Counted from the stretch's first letter, positions 39,727 through 50,588 are shown. The stretch: 64,000 nucleotides of DNA from Chloroflexota bacterium (GCA_947472995.1 CANJBO010000005.1:1-64000); one strand, 5' to 3'. The notes: generated by a model not told the origin, from the letters alone. Numbers and translations are program-made.

Positions 39727-39951
39727 GTGGGACTCAAGGAGCTCGAGGCGCTGAAGCAGATCATCGAGGCCGAGATCGCGAAGGGCCGCGACAACCACGT
39801 GCAGGGCACCTGGCACATCCACTTCGAGAAGCGCGGCGAGGCGCCGATCTTCTCCTTCAACAAGTGCGAGTCCGAGGTCTACTGCGAGGAGCGTCCGACC
39901 GTCTTCGCCGTCGACGGCGAGCTGGTGGACGCGGGCGGGCCGCTCTTCTAG
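39727..39951 (+). CDS. Small conserved hypothetical protein, 74 aa (GTG start)
   Basis: VGLKELEALKQIIEAEIAKGRDNHVQGTWHIHFEKRGEAPIFSFNKCESEVYCEERPTVFAVDG. Confidence 0.55.
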   Translation: MGLKELEALKQIIEAEIAKGRDNHVQGTWHIHFEKRGEAPIFSFNKCESEVYCEERPTVFAVDGELVDAGGPLF

Positions 39952-40029
39952 CGCGCCCGCGCACCCTCGCACGGCACGCGGTGTAGTCTCCCCGGGTTCC
40001 GGACGTTCCGGAGCGAGGGGAGACGACCA

Positions 40030-40446
40030 ATGCTCAGCATTCACCACTACAACGTCGCCGTGCACGACCTCGACGAGGCGGTCGCGGACTACACCAGCCG
40101 CTTCGGCATGGCGATCATCGGCGAGCGTGCGCACAACGCGCTCGGCAACTTCGACTACCAGGCGCTGGGCTTCGGCGACCAGGTGATCACGCGCCTCATC
40201 ACGCCGTCGTCCGAGGAGAGCCCGGTCGCGCGGCTGATGAAGGAGCGCTCGAACGCGCTGAACCCGCACGGCGAGGGCTTCTACATGGTGGCCTTCGACT
40301 GCGACGACGTCGCCGCCTTCTGCGATCAGGTCGAGGCGACCGGCGGTCGCGTCCAGCGCGCCCCCAGCGGCACGAACGCGTGGGTCCACCCCACCTCGTC
40401 CCACTTCGTGTTCATGGAGGTCGTGCAGCGCACGCCGTCGGCGTAG
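40030..40446 (+). CDS. VOC (glyoxalase/epimerase-like) family protein
   Basis: IHHYNVAVHDLDEAVADYTSRFGM...GFYMVAFDCDDVAAFCDQVEATGGRV...HPTSSHFVFMEVVQ. Confidence 0.8.
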   Translation: MLSIHHYNVAVHDLDEAVADYTSRFGMAIIGERAHNALGNFDYQALGFGDQVITRLITPSSEESPVARLMKERSNALNPHGEGFYMVAFDCDDVAAFCDQVEATGGRVQRAPSGTNAWVHPTSSHFVFMEVVQRTPSA

Positions 40447-40590
40447 CGGCTTCGCCGTGGCGTGACCGTTCGAGGACTGCGCGGGGTTCGAGGTACCAGC
40501 CGGGCGGCCCATCCCCCTGCGACCAAACCACGGATCCAGCCCCACGGATCGCATGAGACCGTCGACACCTCGAGGTGACGCGACGCGCTC

Positions 40591-40635
40591 CGGCCCCCTC
40601 CCCCTCGACGGGGGAGGGCTGGGGTGGGGGTGGGC
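40591..40635. repeat. Dispersed palindromic repeat (single-hairpin form)
   Basis: CGGCCCCCTCCCCCTCGACGGGGGAGGGCTGGGGTGGGGG. Confidence 0.7.
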
Positions 40636-40684
40636 TTCGGGCACAGCGTGCCGAACGCGTCCGAGGAGGGCCGGAGTGCTTCCG

Positions 40685-41599
40685 CTACTCGGCAGCGACC
40701 TCGAGTGCCTGCGCGCGCGCGGCGCTCTCCTGCTCCCCCGCGTGGTACGAGGAGCGCACCAGCGGCCCGGACTCGATGTGCGAGAAGCCGAGATCGACGC
40801 CGAACTGCTTCAGGTGGGCGAACTCGTCCGGGTGGACGAAGCGCGCGACGGGCAGGTGCTTCGGCGTCGGCCGCAGGTACTGGCCGATGGTGACGAGGTC
40901 CACGTGGTGCGCGCGCAGGTCGCGCAGCACGTCCTCGACCTCCTCGATCGTCTCGCCGAGGCCGACCATGATGCCGGTCTTCGTCGGCATCTCCGGGGCG
41001 AACTCCTTCACGCGCGCCAGCAGCTGCAGCGTGCGCTGGTAGTCGCCCTTGAAGCGCGCCGTCGGGTAGAGGCGCGGCACCGTCTCCGTGTTGTGGTTCA
41101 GGACGGCCGGGCCGGCCTCGATCACCGTGCGGAGCGGCTCCGGGTCGCCGCGGAAGTCGGGGATGAGCACCTCGACGCGACACTCGGGGCGCAGGTGGTG
41201 GATGGCGCGGATGCAGCGCGCGAAGATCTCGGCGCCGCCGTCCGGCACGTCGTCACGGTTCACCGAGGTGATGACGGCGTAGTCGAGGCCGAGCGTGTCC
41301 ACGGTCTGCGCGAGGCGCACCGGCTCCAGCAGGTCCAGCGCGCCCGGCTTGCCGGACGTCACGGCGCAGTACCCGCAGGCCCGCGTGCACGTGTCGCCCA
41401 GGATCATGAACGTCGCGGTGCCGGAGTTGAAGCACTCGCCGATGTTCGGGCAGTGCGCCTCCTCGCAGACCGTGTGGAGGCGCTCCTCGCGGAGCAGGTT
41501 CTTGATGTGCTCGTAGCGCTGGCCGCCGGGGAACGGCGCCTTGAACCACGGCGGCTTCGGGTCGTTGTGCGGCGTCGACGGGGTCGTGGTCGTGGTCAC
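40685..41599 (-). CDS. lipA: Lipoyl synthase
   Basis: CEEAHCPNIGECFNSGTATFMILGDTCTRACGYCAV (both Fe-S motifs), NHNTETVPRLYPTAR; GTG start. Confidence 0.97.
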   Translation of the reverse strand: MTTTTTPSTPHNDPKPPWFKAPFPGGQRYEHIKNLLREERLHTVCEEAHCPNIGECFNSGTATFMILGDTCTRACGYCAVTSGKPGALDLLEPVRLAQTVDTLGLDYAVITSVNRDDVPDGGAEIFARCIRAIHHLRPECRVEVLIPDFRGDPEPLRTVIEAGPAVLNHNTETVPRLYPTARFKGDYQRTLQLLARVKEFAPEMPTKTGIMVGLGETIEEVEDVLRDLRAHHVDLVTIGQYLRPTPKHLPVARFVHPDEFAHLKQFGVDLGFSHIESGPLVRSSYHAGEQESAARAQALEVAAE

Positions 41600-42378
41600 G
41601 CGGGCACCTCTGCTCTCGCCTCGGACTCTACCGCACCGAACAGCGTGGGGGTCGTCGCGCAGGCGACCGCTACGAGGCGCGCGTCGAAGCGGCGCTCGAA
41701 CGCGCGCATCATCGCCTTGCGCGCCTCGGCGACGCGCACCGGCCGCCCCAGCACGCGCGCCATCGAGGTGACGCCGGCATCCTCGAGGCCGCACGGGACG
41801 ATCGCGTCGAACCACGCGAGGTCCGGCGCGACGTTGAGCGCGACCCCGTGCAGCGAGACCCCGCCCTGCACGCGGATGCCGATCGCCGCGATCTTGTCGT
41901 TCCCCACCCACACCCCGCGCCGCCCTTCGACGAGGGCGGCCTCGATGCCGAACGCGGCCAGCGTGTCGAGGAGCATCCCCTCCAGCGCGGCGAGGTACTC
42001 GGCGGCGCCCATCTCGCGCCGGCGGAGGTCGAGGATCGGGTACCCGACCAGCTGGCCCGGACCGTGCCACGTGATGTCCCCGCCCCGGTCGGTGTCGACG
42101 AGGGGCGCCGGGAGCGACTCGACCGGCCCGCGCAGCGTCGCTCGGCCGCCGCGGGCGCCCATCGTGTAGACCGGGGCGTGCTCGATGAGCGCGACCGCCT
42201 CGGTCGCCACGCCGGCACCGTCCGAGGTGCGCGCCGCGCGCAGGGCGTCGGCGGTGGCGTACTGCCAGGCGCGGGCCGCCTCGTAGTCCACGTCCGCGGC
42301 GCTCAGGACGTGCACCGTCTCGCGTGCGGCCGGGGCCGCGCCCGCCGAAGCGTCGAGGGTGGAGTCGTCGATGCGCAT
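41596..42378 (-). CDS. lipB: Octanoyltransferase
   Basis: IEHAPVYTMGARG, VDTDRGGDITWHGPGQLVGYPILDL, KIAAIGIRVQGGVSLHGVALNVAPDLAWFDAIVPCGL. Confidence 0.96.
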   Translation of the reverse strand: MRIDDSTLDASAGAAPAARETVHVLSAADVDYEAARAWQYATADALRAARTSDGAGVATEAVALIEHAPVYTMGARGGRATLRGPVESLPAPLVDTDRGGDITWHGPGQLVGYPILDLRRREMGAAEYLAALEGMLLDTLAAFGIEAALVEGRRGVWVGNDKIAAIGIRVQGGVSLHGVALNVAPDLAWFDAIVPCGLEDAGVTSMARVLGRPVRVAEARKAMMRAFERRFDARLVAVACATTPTLFGAVESEARAEVPA

Positions 42379-42537
42379 GACCCGAGTTTAACGCGGCGGG
42401 GGTAGCGTTCTCCGGGATGCCCGGTCCGGCCGGGGCGAGCCTCGACGCATCGGGGTTCTCCCCTGCTCGGGACTACACACGGTGGGTTACGCTGGGAACG
42501 CGACGCCCATACACTGCCGTGAAATGGAGTAAGCCGC

Positions 42538-45237
42538 TTGACCCGCGACGTAGCTGAGCCAGACTCCCCCGAGCTCCCCGACTGGGTCGACACCCAGGAG
42601 TGGGTGGACTCTCTGCGCGACGTGGTGAACACGCGCGGCCACGCCCGCGCCAGCCGCCTGCTCCAGGAGCTCCAGATCGAGGCCCAGCGCACCGGCGTCC
42701 CGCTGCCGGTGACCTCGCGTACTCCTTATGTAAACACGATCCCCCTCGAGCACGAGGCGCCGTTCCCCGGCGACCACGCGCTGGAGCGGCGCATCAAGAG
42801 CATCGTCCGCTGGAACGCGATGGCGATGGTGACCGAGGCGAACGGCAAGTCGTCGGGCATCGGCGGGCACATCTCCACGTTTGCCTCGGCGGCGACGCTC
42901 TACGAGATCGGCTTCAACCACTTCTTCCGCGGCTACGACCACCCGTCCGGCCCCGACCTGATCTACTTCCAGGGCCACGCCTCTCCCGGCATGTACGCGC
43001 GCGCGTACATGGAGGGCCGCCTCACCCCGCGCGAGCTGCACAACTTCCGTCGAGAGTTCGCGGACGGCGGCGGGCTGAGCTCCTATCCGCACCCCCGCCT
43101 GATGCCCGACTTCTGGCAGTTCCCGACGGTCTCGATGGGCCTCGGCCCGCTCACGGCGATCTACCAGGCGCGCTTCATGCGCTACATGGAGGCGCGCGGG
43201 CTGAAGCCCGTGAACGACCAGAAGGTGTGGGCGTTCCTCGGCGACGGGGAGACGGACGAGCCGGAGTCGCTCGGCTCAATCTCCCTCGCGGCGCGCGAGG
43301 GCCTCGACAACCTGGTCTTCGTCGTGAACTGCAACCTCCAGCGCCTCGACGGGCCGGTGCGTGGCAACGGGCAGATCATCCAGGAGCTGGAGGCCGTGTT
43401 CCGCGGCGTCGGCTGGAACGTGATCAAGGTGCTGTGGGGCTCCGACTGGGACCCCCTGCTCGCCCAGGACCACGACGGCCTCCTCGCACGGCGCATGGGC
43501 GAGGTGGTCGACGGCGAGTACCAGAAGTACACCGTCGCCGGCGGCGCCTACATCCGCGAGCACTTCTGGGGCGTGGATGAGCGCCTGAAGCGCATGGTCG
43601 CGGACAAGACGGACGACCAGCTCTGGGCGATGCGCCTCGGCGGGCACGACCCGCTGAAGGTGTACGCCGCGTTCAACGCCGCGACCAAGCACCGCGGCGG
43701 GCCGACGGTAATCCTCGCCCGCACCATCAAGGGCTACGGGCTGGGCGAGGCCGGCGAGGGCCGCAACATCACGCACCAGCAGAAGCACCTCAACGAGAGC
43801 GAGTTGATGGGCTTCCGCGACCGCTTCCAGATCCCCCTCTCCGACGAGGAGGTGATCGGCGCGCCGCTGTACCGCCCCGCGCCCGACAGCGCGGAGATGG
43901 CGTACATGAAGGAACGCCGCCGCGTCCTCGGCGGGCCGCAGCCGGAGCGCCGCGTCCGCAACACGCCGATCACCGCGCCCAACGAGGACCTCTTCAAGGA
44001 GTTCTACGCCGGCAGCGGCGACCGCGAGGCCTCGACCACGATGGTGTTCGTGCGCATGCTCGCCGCGCTGATGCGCGAGCCGGAGCAGGGCAAGCGCATC
44101 GTCCCGATCATCCCGGACGAGGCGCGCACCTTCGGCATGGAGACGTTCTTCCGCGAGTTCGGCATCCACTCCACGAAGGGCCAGGTCTACGACCCGGTCG
44201 ACCGCGAGAGCCTCCTCTACTACAAGGAGACGCTGGACGGCCAGGTCATCGAGGAAGGCATCACCGAGGCGGGCTCGTTCTCCTCGTTCCTCGCGGCGGG
44301 GACCTCGAACGCGACGTATGGCTCGACGACGATCCCGTTCTTCATCTTCTACTCGATGTTCGGGATGCAGCGCGTCGGCGACCTCGTGTGGGCCGCGGCG
44401 GACGCGCGCGCTCGAGGCTTCCTGATCGGCGGCACCGCCGGCCGCACGACGCTGAACGGCGAGGGCCTCCAGCACGCCGACGGCCACAGCCACGTGCTGG
44501 CCTCGGTCGTGCCCGCGCTCCGCTCGTACGACCCGGCGTACGCGTACGAGATCGCGGAGCTGCTGCGCGACGGCATCAAGCGCATGTACGTCGACCTCGA
44601 AGACTGCATGTACTACATCACCGTCGGCAACGAGAACTACGCGCAGCCGCCGATGCCCGAGGGCGACGGCGTGCGCGAGGGCATCGTGAAGGGCATGTAC
44701 AAGTTCCGCTCCGTGACGCCCGAGGGCGCCTCGGACAGCGCGCCGCGCGTGCACCTGCTGGGCAGCGGCTCGATCCTCAACGAGGCGGTCGAGGCGCAGC
44801 GCATCCTGGCGGCGGACTACGGCGTCGCCTCCGACGTGTGGTCGGTCACCTCCTACACCGAGCTGCGCCGCGACGCGATCGACGTCGACCGCTGGAACGG
44901 CCTGCACCCCGGCGAGGAGCAGCGCGTGCCCTACGTCACGCAGATGCTCGGCAACGCGAAGCCGATCATCGCCGCCTCGGACTACATGAAGTCGCTGCCC
45001 GACGCGATCGCGAAGTGGGTCGACGCCTCGTTCACCTCGCTCGGCACGGACGGCTTCGGCCGCAGCGCCTCGCGCGAGGAGCTGCGCGACTTCTTCGAGG
45101 TGGACGCGAAGCACATCGCGTTCGCGGCGATCTCGACGCTGGTGCGCGAGGAGCAGCTCCCGGTGAGCGTCGCGCAGCGCGCGATCGAGCAACTGGGCAT
45201 CGAGACCGAGCGGCCGAACCCGGCCACCACTGTGTAG
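42538..45237 (+). CDS. aceE: Pyruvate dehydrogenase E1 component, homodimeric type (TTG start)
   Basis: GHISTFASAATLYEIGFNHFFRG, FLGDGETDEPESLGSISLAAREGLDNLVFVVNCNLQRLDGPVRGNGQIIQELE, TAGRTTLNGEGLQHADGHSH. Confidence 0.96.
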   Translation: MTRDVAEPDSPELPDWVDTQEWVDSLRDVVNTRGHARASRLLQELQIEAQRTGVPLPVTSRTPYVNTIPLEHEAPFPGDHALERRIKSIVRWNAMAMVTEANGKSSGIGGHISTFASAATLYEIGFNHFFRGYDHPSGPDLIYFQGHASPGMYARAYMEGRLTPRELHNFRREFADGGGLSSYPHPRLMPDFWQFPTVSMGLGPLTAIYQARFMRYMEARGLKPVNDQKVWAFLGDGETDEPESLGSISLAAREGLDNLVFVVNCNLQRLDGPVRGNGQIIQELEAVFRGVGWNVIKVLWGSDWDPLLAQDHDGLLARRMGEVVDGEYQKYTVAGGAYIREHFWGVDERLKRMVADKTDDQLWAMRLGGHDPLKVYAAFNAATKHRGGPTVILARTIKGYGLGEAGEGRNITHQQKHLNESELMGFRDRFQIPLSDEEVIGAPLYRPAPDSAEMAYMKERRRVLGGPQPERRVRNTPITAPNEDLFKEFYAGSGDREASTTMVFVRMLAALMREPEQGKRIVPIIPDEARTFGMETFFREFGIHSTKGQVYDPVDRESLLYYKETLDGQVIEEGITEAGSFSSFLAAGTSNATYGSTTIPFFIFYSMFGMQRVGDLVWAAADARARGFLIGGTAGRTTLNGEGLQHADGHSHVLASVVPALRSYDPAYAYEIAELLRDGIKRMYVDLEDCMYYITVGNENYAQPPMPEGDGVREGIVKGMYKFRSVTPEGASDSAPRVHLLGSGSILNEAVEAQRILAADYGVASDVWSVTSYTELRRDAIDVDRWNGLHPGEEQRVPYVTQMLGNAKPIIAASDYMKSLPDAIAKWVDASFTSLGTDGFGRSASREELRDFFEVDAKHIAFAAISTLVREEQLPVSVAQRAIEQLGIETERPNPATTV

Positions 45238-45305
45238 CATGGGCGTGCCGGGCGGACGCCCCTCGGCGTCACCCGATCCACGCCCGCTCTAGGAGCAGTC
45301 GCACG

Positions 45306-46730
45306 ATGGCGGATTTCGCGCTTCCCAACCTCGGCGAGAACATCAGCGAGGCCGACGTCCTGAAGATCCTTGTCGCCGAGGGCGACATGATCGCGGTCGA
45401 CCAGCCCCTGCTCGAGATCGAGACCGAGAAGGCGACGCTGGACGTCCCGTCGGAACTCGCCGGGCGCGTCACCAAGATCCACGTCGCCGCCGGCCAGGTG
45501 GTGAAGCCCGGCCAGGTGCTGATCACCGTCGAGAGCGGCGGCGCCCCCGCGGCCTCGGCGCCCGCGCCCGCCGCAGCCGCGCCTGCCCCCGCCGAGGCAC
45601 CCGCCCCCGCTGCTGCTCCGGCCGCGGCCCCGGCACCCGCACCCGCGGCCGAGGCGCCCGCGGCAGAGACCGCGCCCGCACCGGCCGCCCCTGCTGCGCC
45701 ATCCGCCCCTGCTGCGCCGGCGCCGCCCGCACCGCCCGCGCCGAGCCTCGGTCGCGAGCCCTCGATCGGGACGGGGGGCAACGCCACGACGCCGCCGCCC
45801 GCCGACACCCCCGTGTTCGCCGCACCCTCGACGCGCCACTTCGCGCGCGAGATCGGCGTCGACCTGCGCGGCCTCACCGGCACCGGCCCGCACGGCCGCA
45901 TCACCGAGGACGACGTGAAGCGCTACGCGCGCGAGCAGACGTCGCGCCCGATCATCGTGCAGATGCCCGCCGAGGCATCGGCCGGGGCCACAGCCGATCG
46001 CCCTCCCCTCCCCGACTTCACGCAGTGGGGCGAGGTGACGCGCGAGCCACTGTCGCGGCTGCGGCGCACCGTGGTCCGCAACATGGCGCAATCGTGGTCC
46101 GAGATCCCCCACGTGCACCTCTACCACCACGCCGACATCACGGAGATGGAGGAGCTGCGCCAGCGGTACAAGGACCGCGCGCGCGCCGCGGGCGGCAACC
46201 TCACGATCTCGGTGATGATCCTGAAGGTCGTCGCCGCCGCGCTGCGCGCCCACCCGCGCATGAACGCGAGCCTCGACCTCGAGACCAACGAGCTGATCTA
46301 CAAGAAGTACATCCACCTCGGCGTCGCCGTGGACACGGAGCGCGGGCTCGTCGTGCCGAAGATCGAGCACGTCGACCAGAAGAACATCATCGACCTGTCG
46401 GTGGAGTTGAACGAGCTCGCCACGCGCGCGCGCAGCAACGAGCTGACGATCGACGAGCAGCGCGGCTCCTCGTTCACGCTGACCAATCTCGGCAGCCTCG
46501 GCACCGGGTACTTCGACCCGATCATCAACTGGCCGGAGATCGCGATCCTCGGCCTCGGCCGCGCGGAGCAGGTCCCGGTTTGGGACAACGGCGAGTGGAA
46601 GCCGCAGCTGCGCATGCCGCTCTCGCTGGGCATGGACCACCGCGTCGTGGACGGCGCCGACGGCGCGCGCTTCATGTCGTGGATCGTCGATGCGATCAAG
46701 GACCCGATGATCATGGCGCTGGAGGGCTAA
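45306..46730 (+). CDS. aceF: Dihydrolipoamide acetyltransferase (E2)
   Basis: Lipoyl domain ETEKATLDVPSE, Ala/Pro linker, E3-binding ARHFAREIGVDLRGLTGTGPHGRITEDDV, catalytic SLGMDHRVVDGADGARFM. Confidence 0.95.
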   Translation: MADFALPNLGENISEADVLKILVAEGDMIAVDQPLLEIETEKATLDVPSELAGRVTKIHVAAGQVVKPGQVLITVESGGAPAASAPAPAAAAPAPAEAPAPAAAPAAAPAPAPAAEAPAAETAPAPAAPAAPSAPAAPAPPAPPAPSLGREPSIGTGGNATTPPPADTPVFAAPSTRHFAREIGVDLRGLTGTGPHGRITEDDVKRYAREQTSRPIIVQMPAEASAGATADRPPLPDFTQWGEVTREPLSRLRRTVVRNMAQSWSEIPHVHLYHHADITEMEELRQRYKDRARAAGGNLTISVMILKVVAAALRAHPRMNASLDLETNELIYKKYIHLGVAVDTERGLVVPKIEHVDQKNIIDLSVELNELATRARSNELTIDEQRGSSFTLTNLGSLGTGYFDPIINWPEIAILGLGRAEQVPVWDNGEWKPQLRMPLSLGMDHRVVDGADGARFMSWIVDAIKDPMIMALEG

Positions 46731-46731
46731 C

Positions 46732-48180
46732 GTGACGACACCTCCTGCGACGCCTGCTTCCACTGACGCACCGCTGCGCGTCGCGATCCTCGGCGCCGGG
46801 CCGGGCGGCTACCCTGCCGCGTTCCTCGCCGCCGAGAAGGGCCTCGACGTCACGCTGATCGACATCGAGCAGAACCCCGGCGGCGTCTGCCTGTACCGCG
46901 GCTGCATCCCCAGCAAGGCGCTCCTCCACGTCGCGAACGTGGTGAACGAGGCGCACGAGGCCATCGAGCTGGGCGTGACGTTCGGCGAGCCGCAGATCGA
47001 CGTGGACCGCGTCCGCATCTGGAAGGACGACGTGGTCGCCAAGCTCACGGGCGGCCTCGGACAGCTCAGCCGCGCGCGCCACGTGAAGTACGTGCGCGGT
47101 CGCGGGCGCTTCTCCGGCCCGAACTCGATCCGCGTCTCGAACGACGGCGAGCTGAGCGAGGTCAACTTCGACTACGCGATCATCGCGACCGGCTCGACGC
47201 CCGCGATCCCGGGCCCGCTGCGCATCGAGTCCGACCGCGTGTGGGACTCCACCGCCGCGCTCGAGCTGCGCGAGGTGCCCGACACGCTGCTGATCATCGG
47301 CGGCGGCTACATCGGCCTCGAGATGGCCAGCGTGTACGCCGCGCTCGGCTCGCAGGTGACCGTCGTCGAGATGACCGGGAGCCTGCTTCCCGGCGTCGAC
47401 GCCGACCTCGTGCAGGCGCTGGAGCGGCGCATCAAGCCGAAGCTCGCGGAGCTGCTGCTCAACACCACCGTCGCCTCGATCGCGGACGACGAGTCGGGCG
47501 GCGTCGCCGTGGAGCTGACGGCCGTCGACAAGCACGAGACGCGCCGCTTCGACCGCGTGCTGATCGCCGTCGGCCGCCGGCCCAACACCGGCGACCTCGG
47601 TCTGGAACAGACAAAGGTCACGCTGAACACGCGCGGCTTCATCGAGACCGACCACCAGCGCCGCAGCGGCGAGCCCTCGATCTTCGCGATCGGCGACGTC
47701 GCCGGTGAGCCGATGCTCGCGCACAAGGCCACGCACGAGGGCCGCGTCGCGATCGAGACGATCGCCGGCGAGCCCGCCGCGTGGGAGCCCGCCGCGATCC
47801 CCGCCGTCGTGTTCACCGACCCGGAGATCGCGTGGTGCGGCCTGACGGAGAACGAGGCCCGCACGCGGGGCATCGACGTCGAGGTGACGAAGTACCCGTG
47901 GACCGCCTCCGGCCGCGCGCTGACGATGGCGCGCTCCGACGGCTTCACGAAGCTGATCATCGAGCCGCGCACGGAGCGCATCCTCGGCATGGCGGTCGTC
48001 GGCCACGGCGCCGGCGAGTTGATCGCCGAGGGCGTCCTGGCCGTCGAGATGGGCGCCTGCGTCGAGGACCTCCAGCGCTCGATCCACCCCCACCCGACGC
48101 TGACCGAGACGGTGATGGAGTCGGCCGAGACGTTCTACAACACCAGCCCGCACTACATCGCGCGCCGTCGCCGCTCGTAG
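46732..48180 (+). CDS. lpdA: Dihydrolipoamide dehydrogenase (E3)
   Basis: ILGAGPGGYPAAFLAAEKG, NPGGVCLYRGCIPSKALLH, AIGDVAGEPMLAHKATHEG, HPHPTLTETV. Confidence 0.96.
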   Translation: MTTPPATPASTDAPLRVAILGAGPGGYPAAFLAAEKGLDVTLIDIEQNPGGVCLYRGCIPSKALLHVANVVNEAHEAIELGVTFGEPQIDVDRVRIWKDDVVAKLTGGLGQLSRARHVKYVRGRGRFSGPNSIRVSNDGELSEVNFDYAIIATGSTPAIPGPLRIESDRVWDSTAALELREVPDTLLIIGGGYIGLEMASVYAALGSQVTVVEMTGSLLPGVDADLVQALERRIKPKLAELLLNTTVASIADDESGGVAVELTAVDKHETRRFDRVLIAVGRRPNTGDLGLEQTKVTLNTRGFIETDHQRRSGEPSIFAIGDVAGEPMLAHKATHEGRVAIETIAGEPAAWEPAAIPAVVFTDPEIAWCGLTENEARTRGIDVEVTKYPWTASGRALTMARSDGFTKLIIEPRTERILGMAVVGHGAGELIAEGVLAVEMGACVEDLQRSIHPHPTLTETVMESAETFYNTSPHYIARRRRS

Positions 48181-48309
48181 CGGACCGGAATTCCCCGTCC
48201 GCGGCGGGTGCCGCGTCCGAATTGCCGGGCGGCGCTAGAGCCCCCCACCTTCACGGCGTAGACTGCGACGACGGGCGCTGAGGGCGCCCGCTGTCGTGGA
48301 GGGGCCGCC

Positions 48310-49479
<1,170 letters not shown>

Positions 49480-49544
49480 CCCTCGACGCTGCACGTACCG
49501 AGACGGCGCGGGTGACCGCGCCGTCTTCGTGTCCGCGGCCTCGC

Positions 49545-49575
49545 TTGACCCTCACGTAGCGTCAGGCCGTACGTT
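49545..49575 (+). promoter_or_regulatory. MerR-type promoter/operator of the tipA-like gene
   Basis: TTGACC - 19 nt - TACGTT; the spacer overlaps dyad CCTCACG-TAG-CGTCAGG. Confidence 0.75.
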
Positions 49576-49595
49576 CGATCTCGCTGGAGGGCGAG

Positions 49596-50396
49596 ATGGA
49601 ACGTCGCATGCGTGGCACATCGAACGGCACGTCGGAGACGTACAGCATCGGCGAGGTGGCCCGGATGGCCGGCGTCACCACGCGCGCGCTGCACCACTAC
49701 GACGAGATCGCGCTGCTCCGGCCCTCGACGCGGACGGCGGCGGGCTACCGCCGCTACACGCGGGCCGACCTGCTGCGGCTGCAGCGCATCAGGCTGTACC
49801 GCGCGCTGGACTTCGGGCTGGAGGACGTGCGCGCGCTCCTCGACGCCCCGGACGAGGAGCTGCGCGCGGCGCTCGTCAGCCAGCGCGCCTCGCTGCTCCA
49901 CCGCCTCGAGGAGACGCAGTCGCTGGTCGCGATCATCGACCGCGTCCTCGACACCCCGACAGACACGCACAGGGAAGGTGCACACATGGTCGCCGAAGAG
50001 ATGTTCAAGGACTTTCGCAACGAGGAGTTCGAGAAGGAGGCGGAGGAGCGCTGGGGCGGTACCGACGCGTGGAAGGAGTCCAAGCGCCGCGTCGCCTCGT
50101 ACAGCCTCGACGACTGGAAGGTGATGGCCGTCGAGGCGAAGGCGATCAACGACGCGCTCCTCGCGCACATGCAGGCGGGTCACCTCGCCTCGTCGCCCGA
50201 GGTCGCCGCCGTCGCCGAGGAGCACCGGCAGCACATCAGCCGGTGGTTCTACGACTGCAGCACCGACGTACACGTCGGCCTCGCCGACATGTACGTCGCC
50301 GACCCGCGCTTCGCAGCGAGCTACGACACGCAGGCCCCCGGCTTCGCCGCGTACGTCTCCGAGGCAATCCGCGCCAACGCGGAGCATGCGAGATAG
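49596..50396 (+). CDS. tipA: MerR-family regulator with C-terminal TipAS domain (TipAL-like)
   Basis: YSIGEVARMAGVTTRALHHYDEIALLRPSTRTAAGYRRYTRADLLRLQRI; TipAS-like RWFYDCSTDVHVGLADMYVADPRFAASYDTQAPGFAAYV. Confidence 0.92.
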   Translation: MERRMRGTSNGTSETYSIGEVARMAGVTTRALHHYDEIALLRPSTRTAAGYRRYTRADLLRLQRIRLYRALDFGLEDVRALLDAPDEELRAALVSQRASLLHRLEETQSLVAIIDRVLDTPTDTHREGAHMVAEEMFKDFRNEEFEKEAEERWGGTDAWKESKRRVASYSLDDWKVMAVEAKAINDALLAHMQAGHLASSPEVAAVAEEHRQHISRWFYDCSTDVHVGLADMYVADPRFAASYDTQAPGFAAYVSEAIRANAEHAR

Positions 50397-50407
50397 TTCA
50401 GCCGGGA

Positions 50408-50520
50408 GGCCCTCACCCCAGCCCTCTCCCACCAGTGGGAGAGGGTTCTGAAGTTCACGAGACAAGTTCTGAACTTCTGGCCCCCTCTCCCATTCCTGGG
50501 AGAGGGCTGGGGTGAGGGCC
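50408..50520. repeat. Dispersed two-hairpin palindromic repeat (best-preserved copy)
   Basis: Outer arms GGCCCTCACCCCAGCCCTCTCCCA ... TGGGAGAGGGCTGGGGTGAGGGCC are perfect inverted copies. Confidence 0.9.
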
Positions 50521-50588
50521 TCCCATCCGGACGCAAAGACGGCGCGGTCGCCCGCGCCGTCCTCGTGTCTTCGTAGCCCTCGAGGGCG

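Noticed and set aside
45541-45760. Ala/Pro-rich low-complexity tract in aceF
   Set aside because: Explained by the flexible linker normally found between lipoyl and E3-binding domains of E2 proteins.
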